A DNA stretch of 27,843 nucleotides, from positions 1 to 27,843 of the forward strand of contig JASLDM010000130.1 of NCBI GenBank assembly GCA_030151565.1. The letters run 5' to 3'. The stretch's first letter is position 1. Each line of letters opens with the position of its first letter. This document shows, one piece after another, positions 22,103 to 27,843 of this stretch. The DNA comes from Flavobacterium sp. (GTDB lineage Bacteria > Bacteroidota > Bacteroidia > Flavobacteriales > Flavobacteriaceae). The translations under genes and the position numbers were made by a program. The notes below the pieces were generated by a model that ran no database searches, was not told where the DNA came from, and was given only the letters and a program-made list of their open reading frames with translations.

Positions 22103-23425
22103 ATGAAGGCCAAAATTACTTTTAGAGAAATCAATGTCCTTGCTGTACCTGCTATTTTTTCTGGTATTTCAGAATCGATTATCTCTCTAACAGATATTGC
22201 TATAATAGGAAACATAAAAGAACACAATGTAGAAGCACTTGCTGCAGCCGGATTAGTTGGCTCATTTCTATCCGCTATTATTTGGGTCGTCGCACAGACT
22301 AAAACATCGATATCCGCGATCGTTTCTCAGCATTTAGGAGCTAATCGAATTTACGCAGTTAAAACCCTTGTTCCACAAGCAATTACATTTAACTTTATTC
22401 TAAGCTTTTTCATTCTTATAAGCACAACTTTATTTGCAAACTCCATTTTTAAAGCTTACAATGCCGAGGGCTTAATACTAGAATATGCAGAATCTTACTA
22501 TCGTATACGAGCTTTAGGTTTTCCTTTAACACTAATTACTTTTGCCATATACGGTGTGTTTAGAGGTTTACAAAACACCTTATGGGCAATGAAATGCAGT
22601 ATTGTAGGAGCCCTTCTAAATGTAGTACTTGACTTTGCGCTTGTATTTGGAATTGAGGGTTGGATTCCCGCAATGCATCTTGAAGGAGCTGCTTATGCTA
22701 GTGTGATTTCTCAGTTCGTAATGTTTAGTATGGCACTTTATTATTATCTAACAAAAACTCCTTTTACATTAAAAATAAGAAGAAAATTAAATCCAAGTTT
22801 AAAGCCTCTCATATTGATGAGCTTTAATTTTATTTTGCGTACAACTACCTTAAATATCACTATGTATTTAGCTAATGCATACGCTACGGGTTACGGAAAA
22901 AACTTTATTGCTGCTCAAAGCATTTTAATGAATATCTGGCTTTTCTTCTCTTTCTTTATTGATGGATATGCAAGTGCTGGAAATGCACTATCCGGAAAGC
23001 TTTTAGGACAAAAAAACTACCCTGCTCTTTGGCAAATGAGCAAAAGTATAAGCAAGTATTCCATTGTCATTTCGCTACTATTAATTGCTTTATGCGCTGT
23101 TTTTTACAAGCAAATTGGATTGTTATTTAATCAAGATATCGAAGTTATTACCGTTTTCGTATCTGTATTTTGGATTGTTTTAGTTATGCAGCCTATTAAC
23201 GCATTAGCTTATATTTATGATGGAATTTTTAAAGGACTAGGAGATGCTAAATTTCTAAGAAACAACTTAATCTTTGCCACTTTTTGTGGATTCATACCTA
23301 CACTCCTTTTATTTGATTATTTAGGTTGGCAACTCTACGGAGTATGGATCGCTTTTTCCGTTTGGATGTGTTGTCGCAGTTTTCCTTTGATCTATACTTT
23401 CAAAAAAAAATATCTAAATATGTAA
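22103..23425 (+). CDS. MATE family efflux transporter (DinF-like)
   Basis: This 440-residue inner-membrane protein with about 12 membrane segments belongs to the MATE family and is clearly distinct from the MATE at 7449. The opening VLAVPAIFSGISESIISLTDIAIIGNI, ALAAAGLVGSFLSAIIWVVAQTKTSISAIVSQHLGA, RIRALGFPLTLITFAIYGVFRGLQNT and EGAAYASVISQ are typical. The FRGLQNT segment and the DGYASAGNALSGKLLGQKN segment of the second half recall the DinF branch. Its cargo is unknown. The leader between the ompW terminator and the ATG is about 40 bp, with no full -10 match. The P1B ATPase follows after 93 bp with its own -10 element. Confidence 0.9.
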   Translation: MKAKITFREINVLAVPAIFSGISESIISLTDIAIIGNIKEHNVEALAAAGLVGSFLSAIIWVVAQTKTSISAIVSQHLGANRIYAVKTLVPQAITFNFILSFFILISTTLFANSIFKAYNAEGLILEYAESYYRIRALGFPLTLITFAIYGVFRGLQNTLWAMKCSIVGALLNVVLDFALVFGIEGWIPAMHLEGAAYASVISQFVMFSMALYYYLTKTPFTLKIRRKLNPSLKPLILMSFNFILRTTTLNITMYLANAYATGYGKNFIAAQSILMNIWLFFSFFIDGYASAGNALSGKLLGQKNYPALWQMSKSISKYSIVISLLLIALCAVFYKQIGLLFNQDIEVITVFVSVFWIVLVMQPINALAYIYDGIFKGLGDAKFLRNNLIFATFCGFIPTLLLFDYLGWQLYGVWIAFSVWMCCRSFPLIYTFKKKYLNM

Positions 23426-23446
23426 GCAATGCAACACGATTGCAAA

Positions 23447-23521
23447 CATAGTTTGATATTATTTATAATGAGGATAAGAGAGTACATTTGCTATAAATAA
23501 ATTAAAAAAGATCAAACTATG
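23447..23521 (+). repeat. 11-bp inverted repeat flanking the P1B ATPase promoter
   Basis: CATAGTTTGAT (23447-23457) is the exact reverse complement of ATCAAACTATG (23511-23521); the second arm ends with the ATPase start codon. The -10 element at 23483-23490 lies between the arms. An ATTATTTATAAT palindrome (23458-23469) adjoins the first arm. Confidence 0.7.
23483..23490 (+). promoter_or_regulatory. -10 element of the P1B ATPase gene
   Basis: TACATTTG ends 28 bp upstream of the ATG. No TTG is found at the proper spacing; the ATTATTTATAAT palindrome at 23458-23469 covers the -35 region and could bind a regulator. Confidence 0.5.
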
Positions 23522-25465
23522 GGTCAAAAATATGTCAATCAAAATAATCCAAACAAGAATGCTGATCATGACCATAGTCACGATCATGATCACAACCACG
23601 GAGGGGAAAACACCAAGTTCTTTGTAGTTTTTAGTTTAATTATGTTAGCTATTGGAATTGCTTTAGCTAATATTTTTAAAGCAGATTGGTTCATAAACAA
23701 CACTCCTTTACGGATTACTTGGTACATTGTAGCTTATTTACCTGTAGCATTTCCTGTACTTAAAGAAGCTATAAAATTAATCAAGAAAGGCAATTTCTTT
23801 AATGAATTCTCACTAATGGGAATTGCAACTCTAGGAGCTTTTTTCATACAAGAATATCCCGAAGGAGTAGCCGTAATGGTATTTTATACAATCGGAGAAC
23901 TATTTCAGGAAAGTGCAGTAAACAAGGCTAAAGGAAATATAAAAGCTCTCTTAGATATTCGTCCTAATGAAGCAACTGTCTTAAGAAACAATACCTACAC
24001 GGTTGTAAATCCAGAAGAGGTTAAAATCGGAGAAATCATTCAGGTAAAAGTAGGAGAAAAAATACCTCTAGACGGAGCTTTATTAACAGATAAAGGAACT
24101 TTCAATACTTCCGCACTTACAGGTGAAAGCAAGCCTAACTCTTACAAAAAAGGAGAAACTGTTTTAACAGGAATGATTAATCTTCAAAATGTTATTGAAA
24201 TAAAAACAACGAAGCTTTATCAAGATAGTTCGTTAGCAAAAATTCTGCAGATGGTTCAAGAGGCAAGTACACGTAAAGCAACCACAGAATTATATATTAG
24301 AAAATTTGCTAAAATCTATACTCCGATCGTATTTTTCCTTGCTGTTACACTAACTTTTTTACCATATTTCATCTTAGGTGACGGATATGAATTCAAAACC
24401 TGGTTAGAAAGAGCTTTAGTGTTTTTGGTAATTTCTTGCCCATGTGCTTTAGTGATTTCAGTTCCCTTAGGCTATTTTGGAGGAATTGGAGCCGCTTCAA
24501 AGAACGGCATCCTATTTAAAGGATCCAATTACCTAGAATTAATGGCGAAGCTTGATATAGTTGTTATGGATAAAACGGGAACTTTAACAGAAGGTGTATT
24601 CAAAGTTCAAAAGGTAGAAACAATAATTGAAGAGAAGGATTTTGTAAACATGGTATCCGCTATTGAAAAACAATCAACTCATCCAATTGCAAAAGCCATT
24701 GTTGAAGCTTATCCCACAAATGATATCGCGGAAGAAGTTCATGAAATTCCAGGAAAAGGGTTAACTGGAAAAATTAACAATAAAGAAATATTCGTCGGGA
24801 ACACAGCACTTTTATCGCATTATAATATTATTTACCCTTTAGACATCGATGAAATAGTTGAAAGTATAGTTGTGGTTGCCATAGACAAAAAGTATGTTGG
24901 CTATATGACTATTGCAGATCAAATTAAAGCAGATGCAAAAGATGCAATCACACTTATAAAATCAATGGGCGTTCAAAAAACAGTGATGCTTAGCGGAGAT
25001 AAAGATACGATCACGCAAAAAGTTGCAAAAGAAACAAATATAGACATTGCATTAGGCGGATTACTACCTGAAGGAAAAGTTGCACAAATAGAAAAGCTCA
25101 AAAAACAATATCCAAATAAATCAATCGCATTTGTCGGCGATGGAATTAATGATGCGCCTGCATTAGCTTTAAGTGATGTCGGAATAGCTATGGGAGGCTT
25201 AGGAAGCGATGCAGCAATAGAAACAGCTGACGTGGTAATTCAAACAGACCAACCTTCCAAAATTGCAACAGCTATGCACATTGGTAAAGAAACCCGTAAA
25301 ATTGTTATTCAAAATATCACGCTAGCACTTATAGTAAAAATTATTGTCCTAATACTTGGCGCTGGTGGAATTGCAACCATGTGGGAGGCTGTATTTGCCG
25401 ATGTAGGAGTTGCTTTACTTGCCATTCTAAACGCGGTACGCATACAAAAAATGAAGTTTATATAA
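23519..25465 (+). CDS. Heavy-metal P-type ATPase, P1B-2 (Zn/Cd/Pb export) type
   Basis: This inner-membrane pump uses ATP to export divalent soft metals. The 648-residue protein has the membrane metal motif CPCALVISVPLG with Cys307-Pro-Cys309, the CPCx4SxP form of Zn2+/Cd2+ pumps. It also has the TGES actuator loop, the phosphorylated Asp351 in DKTGTLTEG, the STHPIAKAI motif (HP dipeptide), and GDGINDAPALALSDVGIAMG. The final membrane helix has FADVGVALLAILNAVR, whose Asp fits the P1B-2 class. Instead of an N-terminal HMA domain it begins with a His/Asp-rich segment (residues 16-27, six alternating His) that probably binds metal. It has its own -10 element and a terminator. ZntA/CadA-like is the best description; cobalt is less likely given CPC. 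Confidence 0.94.
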   Translation: MGQKYVNQNNPNKNADHDHSHDHDHNHGGENTKFFVVFSLIMLAIGIALANIFKADWFINNTPLRITWYIVAYLPVAFPVLKEAIKLIKKGNFFNEFSLMGIATLGAFFIQEYPEGVAVMVFYTIGELFQESAVNKAKGNIKALLDIRPNEATVLRNNTYTVVNPEEVKIGEIIQVKVGEKIPLDGALLTDKGTFNTSALTGESKPNSYKKGETVLTGMINLQNVIEIKTTKLYQDSSLAKILQMVQEASTRKATTELYIRKFAKIYTPIVFFLAVTLTFLPYFILGDGYEFKTWLERALVFLVISCPCALVISVPLGYFGGIGAASKNGILFKGSNYLELMAKLDIVVMDKTGTLTEGVFKVQKVETIIEEKDFVNMVSAIEKQSTHPIAKAIVEAYPTNDIAEEVHEIPGKGLTGKINNKEIFVGNTALLSHYNIIYPLDIDEIVESIVVVAIDKKYVGYMTIADQIKADAKDAITLIKSMGVQKTVMLSGDKDTITQKVAKETNIDIALGGLLPEGKVAQIEKLKKQYPNKSIAFVGDGINDAPALALSDVGIAMGGLGSDAAIETADVVIQTDQPSKIATAMHIGKETRKIVIQNITLALIVKIIVLILGAGGIATMWEAVFADVGVALLAILNAVRIQKMKFI

Positions 25466-25469
25466 ACTA

Positions 25470-25497
25470 AAAATCCCGATAATCTTATCGGGATTTT
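25470..25497. terminator. Bidirectional terminator between P1B ATPase and sigma cassette
   Basis: A perfect 13-bp stem AAAATCCCGATAA / TTATCGGGATTTT with a two-base centre lies between the convergent stop codons (25465 and 25499) and carries T-runs in both directions. Confidence 0.92.
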
Positions 25498-25498
25498 T

Positions 25499-26101
25499 TT
25501 ATTCTTCTTTTAGTTCCCCTAATGTCATCTCAATTTGAGCTAAATATTGCCCGTAAAACTTTTTTATCCAATACCTAAGCATAAAGTGAATCAATACAAA
25601 CATTAAGAATACAAAAACACTTACTTCTAATATAGACGTCAATTCACCACTCAAAATCATAGTTAACTTTTTGTTAGAAGTAGTAATCAAAAGGAATAAC
25701 ACACAGAAAGGAAATAAAGAATAACAAAATGCTTCATACAATTGGATATACATTTTAATACTATAATAGCTTTCATGAATACTGTCTTTACTATTTAATT
25801 CTAACTTAGCAGATTTGCGGTAAAACAAATACATCTTAAATATATAATACAAGCTTATTAATACGAAAAGTGCATAAAACAAATAAAACCCTCCTATTCG
25901 ACTTTCATTAATAGAAAAAAATCTTGGAGTAAAAGCAACAAAAAAAACACTAACTAATTGTATCCATATTTCTTTTTTTACATTATTTCTGATTTTCTCT
26001 AAAGGCAGGTTACTCTCTTTAATACTTAATTCTTTTATATCCATAGTTGGATTTGAAGCATCTTGTTCTTGCCAAGATTTTTTTATATCATCAAAATTCA
26101 T
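25499..26101 (-). CDS. Membrane protein downstream of ECF sigma factor (possible anti-sigma factor)
   Basis: I recognise no named domain. The 200-residue protein has a cytoplasmic N-terminal part of about 45 residues beginning MNFDDIKKSWQEQD, then hydrophobic segments near 46-65, 70-92, 120-142 and 152-172, and a short polar C-terminus. Its start lies inside the end of the sigma gene (11-base overlap), so translation is coupled. Genes placed like this behind Bacteroidota ECF sigma factors often encode a membrane anti-sigma factor or a modulator, and the N-terminal helix could bind the sigma factor. It lacks the zinc-binding H-x3-C-x2-C motif of ZAS anti-sigma factors. The role is therefore inferred from context only. 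The terminator at 25470-25497 follows. Confidence 0.72.
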   Translation of the reverse strand: MNFDDIKKSWQEQDASNPTMDIKELSIKESNLPLEKIRNNVKKEIWIQLVSVFFVAFTPRFFSINESRIGGFYLFYALFVLISLYYIFKMYLFYRKSAKLELNSKDSIHESYYSIKMYIQLYEAFCYSLFPFCVLFLLITTSNKKLTMILSGELTSILEVSVFVFLMFVLIHFMLRYWIKKFYGQYLAQIEMTLGELKEE

Positions 26102-26603
26102 ATCCTTGTTGTTTTATTATTTCTTGTAATTTATTTTTTGTTCTATTTAATTTTACACGAGCATTTCCTTCCGAAATACCTAAGTTCGTTCCTATCTCTT
26201 GATGCGAAAAACCTTCCAAATACAGAAAGATTAAAGCCTTCTCTACATCATTCAATTGATAAATCGCTTTGTACAAATAATCAACCTGATTATCCATTGT
26301 TGTATCGTGTTCTACTGCTTGTAGCTTTCCTTCTTTATCGCTTAACGAAGTAAGCTGGTGGCTTACTTTCTTATCTTTTTTAAAGTAAGTAATAGCAGTA
26401 TTAACAGCTACGCGATACATCCAAGTAGAAAACTGACTATTTCCTTGAAACTTATCGTATGATTTCCACAATTGAAATACTATCTCTTGGTACAGATCTT
26501 CCTGATCGTCACGATTGTCCATATACATACGAGATACCTTGTACAAAATTCCTTTGTGGCTATCAATCTTTAATAGAAACTCTTTCTCTATTATACTGCT
26601 CAC
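26091..26603 (-). CDS. RNA polymerase sigma factor, ECF subfamily
   Basis: This 170-residue alternative sigma factor has region 2 (about residues 15-75: YKVSRMYMDNRDDQEDLYQE with the core-binding acidic helix, then GNSQFSTWMYRVAVNTA with the DNA-melting and -10 recognition part). A linker of about 35 residues follows, then region 4 (about 110-160: LNDVEKALIFLYLEGFSHQEIG, then the helix-turn-helix GISEGNARVKLNRTKNKL). This two-domain layout, with no region 1 or 3, defines ECF factors, which respond to envelope or external signals. The TraB/GumN gene ends 12 bp upstream and the membrane-protein gene overlaps its 3' end by 11 bases, so the three form one unit. A possible ECF-type promoter lies in front of the TraB gene. 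Confidence 0.93.
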   Translation of the reverse strand: MSSIIEKEFLLKIDSHKGILYKVSRMYMDNRDDQEDLYQEIVFQLWKSYDKFQGNSQFSTWMYRVAVNTAITYFKKDKKVSHQLTSLSDKEGKLQAVEHDTTMDNQVDYLYKAIYQLNDVEKALIFLYLEGFSHQEIGTNLGISEGNARVKLNRTKNKLQEIIKQQGYEF

Positions 26604-26615
26604 AGACTATCGTAT

Positions 26616-27464
26616 TTAATTAAGTACAGGAGTAAGCTTATACCCTTTTTGCTTCAACAAATTCAATACACCATTTTCTCCTCCCAAATGAGCACTTCCA
26701 ACTGCAAATAATGTAGCTTTATCCTTCATCATAGCAGGCATCTGTTGCAACCAATTATTATTTCTTTCATCTAACATCGCTTTTTTAGCCTCCAAACTCA
26801 TAAATTCAAGATCTGTACCATAGATATACAATGCATCAATATCTTCGTTAATAAAGGCTTGTTTCATTTCATTGAAATTAGCTACATAATTACCTACCTG
26901 TTTTAGTTGTGTTACTATTTCTTTGGCAGTATACATTTTATCCAACAACTTTACTTGGTCATTCAAATGTTCTAAGCCCGCTATCTTATTACCTTTCTGA
27001 ATCGCTAACTGCAATATTTCCATATCAAATCCTTTTGCAGAACAGGTAATTGTTTTTCCAATCATTAAACTCATTAATCCAAACATAGACATATTATCTA
27101 CTTCGCTTAGTTCCTTACCATACTCTTTATTCAAAACTACTTTCAATTCATTAATCTCTTCTATAGACAACTGAGCAGATAGTGGATTTTCAGTTACCAT
27201 TAAAGCTTGAATGTCTTTAAACTCATTGGGATCTGTCAAATTCACTTCTAAAGTCAATTGTTCTGTATCTTGAATTGCACGTTGTACTTTTTCTTTAATG
27301 ATTAAATCTTCTTCACAAAGAATGTGAAATGTACCTAAAACATAAGAAGATTGCTTTAGTCCATTACCTGAAACTTCCCATAAAATAGTTTTTGGATTGC
27401 TTTGAGCAAAAGAAAATACTATTGTAAAAAAAGTAAATACACAACTTAAAATTAAACGCTTCAT
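26616..27464 (-). CDS. TraB/GumN family protein, exported
   Basis: The 282-residue protein has a signal peptide (residues 1-20, ending FSFA before Gln21) and belongs to the TraB/PrgY/GumN family, related to the Tiki metalloproteases. The two family GxxH motifs are present: GTFH at 44-47 and GSAH at 256-259, together with the conserved Glu in LTLEVNL (Glu74). A metal-dependent peptidase active site is therefore possible, although bacterial members have no proven substrate here. The tail LFAVGSAHLGGENGVLNLLKQKGY matches the family. It should be periplasmic or lipid-free in the envelope. It is the first gene of a TraB-ECF sigma-membrane protein unit, which suggests a part in sensing or repairing envelope conditions. 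Confidence 0.9.
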   Translation of the reverse strand: MKRLILSCVFTFFTIVFSFAQSNPKTILWEVSGNGLKQSSYVLGTFHILCEEDLIIKEKVQRAIQDTEQLTLEVNLTDPNEFKDIQALMVTENPLSAQLSIEEINELKVVLNKEYGKELSEVDNMSMFGLMSLMIGKTITCSAKGFDMEILQLAIQKGNKIAGLEHLNDQVKLLDKMYTAKEIVTQLKQVGNYVANFNEMKQAFINEDIDALYIYGTDLEFMSLEAKKAMLDERNNNWLQQMPAMMKDKATLFAVGSAHLGGENGVLNLLKQKGYKLTPVLN

Positions 27465-27495
27465 AATTCTATTATTTTTGATTTATAAGTAGTAA

Positions 27496-27520
27496 GTACA
27501 CCAAATTAAAAAACGTTACA
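27496..27520 (-). promoter_or_regulatory. Possible ECF-sigma promoter of the TraB-sigma cassette
   Basis: On the minus strand TGTAAC (27515-27520) is followed after 15 bp by GTAC (27496-27499), resembling the AAC-type -35 and GTA-type -10 of ECF-dependent promoters. It would give a leader of about 25 nt. No TAnnTTTG element is found upstream of this gene. The match is short and could be chance. Confidence 0.3.
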
Positions 27521-27641
27521 ACTAAATGGAGTTTTTTTCATAAATATTATAATACTAAACAACTTAATACATTAGCAAGAAATTCTTAGTCAGAAATCTC
27601 CGAAGATTCATTAAAGGGACTACCCAAAACTATTCATAAAA

Positions 27642-27675
27642 CAAAAATCCCCAACCACGATGCGCTTGGGGATTC
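27642..27675 (-). terminator. Second terminator downstream of 5S rRNA
   Basis: AATCCCCAA / TTGGGGATT form a 9-bp stem with an 11-nt loop; in the minus-strand transcript this is followed by TTTTTG. It lies about 95 bp behind the 5S end, as a back-up terminator. Confidence 0.75.
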
Positions 27676-27734
27676 TAAAACAAAGGCAGCCAGCCGAGCC
27701 CGGTAGGGCGAACACTGCTAGACCTATAAACAAA

Positions 27735-27766
27735 AAAAGTCCTTTACTTTTCAGTAAAGGACTTTT
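27735..27766 (-). terminator. Terminator of the rRNA operon
   Basis: A perfect 14-bp stem AAAAGTCCTTTACT / AGTAAAGGACTTTT has a four-base loop (GAAA in the minus-strand RNA) and is followed by a U-run. It begins a few bases after the 5S 3' end. Confidence 0.9.
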
Positions 27767-27771
27767 AAAAG

Positions 27772-27843
<72 letters not shown>

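Larger units (their letters stand above)
27465..27771 (-). other. Intergenic region between TraB gene and 5S rRNA (307 bp)
   Basis: No convincing gene is present. It contains a possible ECF-type promoter near 27496-27520, an AT-rich stretch, a hairpin terminator at 27642-27675, a GC-rich element at about 27682-27722, and the 5S terminator at 27735-27766. An open frame across 27620-27811 runs through both hairpins and the 5S gene and is not considered real. Confidence 0.5.

Noticed and set aside
26063..26353. 96-codon plus-strand frame across the sigma factor and membrane protein genes
   Set aside because: Antisense to clearly conserved sigma region 4; hydrophobic because it reads the complement of charged helices.
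27682..27722. Possible tRNA in the GC-rich segment behind 5S
   Set aside because: A GTTCG stretch is present, but there is no cloverleaf, anticodon arm or acceptor stem ending in CCA.

Overview
The window is AT-rich chromosomal DNA from a member of the phylum Bacteroidota, most likely a Flavobacteriaceae bacterium. Three observations support this. Many genes are preceded by the Bacteroidota-type -10 element TAnnTTTG, often with no Shine-Dalgarno sequence. The protein families fit (DivIC next to uridine kinase and a two-subunit methylmalonyl-CoA mutase, lipoproteins with SC lipoboxes, signal peptides ending in AQ). A 5S rRNA 3' end of flavobacterial appearance lies at the right edge. The content is mostly core or common accessory genes. 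I see no prophage, insertion sequence, CRISPR array or tRNA.

Layout, left to right. Positions 1-1536 are on the minus strand: a truncated lipoprotein gene, then prmA-clpS (L11 methyltransferase and Clp adaptor). Positions 1648-4762 are on the plus strand: a phosphate-selective-type porin, two tandem paralogous lipoproteins of unknown function, and a DinB-like DUF1569 protein whose start codon lies in a 13-bp tandem repeat. Positions 4828-7363 are on the minus strand: a small unknown protein, a nitroreductase, an NlpE-like lipoprotein and a siderophore-interacting flavin reductase. Positions 7449-15886 are on the plus strand: a MATE exporter, the udk-divIC-mutA-mutB cluster, a DEAD-box RNA helicase and an exported glutaminase. 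Positions 15936-19112 are on the minus strand: feoA-feoB and recR. Positions 19255-25465 hold a sodium:solute symporter, a convergent CoA-binding protein, an OmpW-family porin, a second MATE exporter and a Zn/Cd-type P1B ATPase. Positions 25499-27464 are on the minus strand: a three-gene cassette of a TraB/GumN protein, an ECF sigma factor and a membrane protein that may be its anti-sigma factor. The minus-strand end of an rRNA operon closes the window.

Themes. Metal handling recurs (feoAB, siderophore-interacting protein, P1B ATPase, NlpE-like lipoprotein). A good match to a DtxR-family operator lies on the feoAB promoter, and a weaker core match lies in front of the siderophore-interacting gene. 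Perfect hairpin terminators close most transcription units, several of them bidirectional between convergent genes. The udk-divIC-mutA-mutB genes are 5-11 bp apart and are probably one operon joining nucleotide salvage, division and propionate/succinyl-CoA metabolism.

The least explained parts are the paralogous lipoprotein pair, the TraB-ECF-membrane cassette, the repeat-embedded start codon at 4284-4329, and a GC-rich element behind the 5S gene. All functional statements rest on reading the sequence and family knowledge; no search was run.
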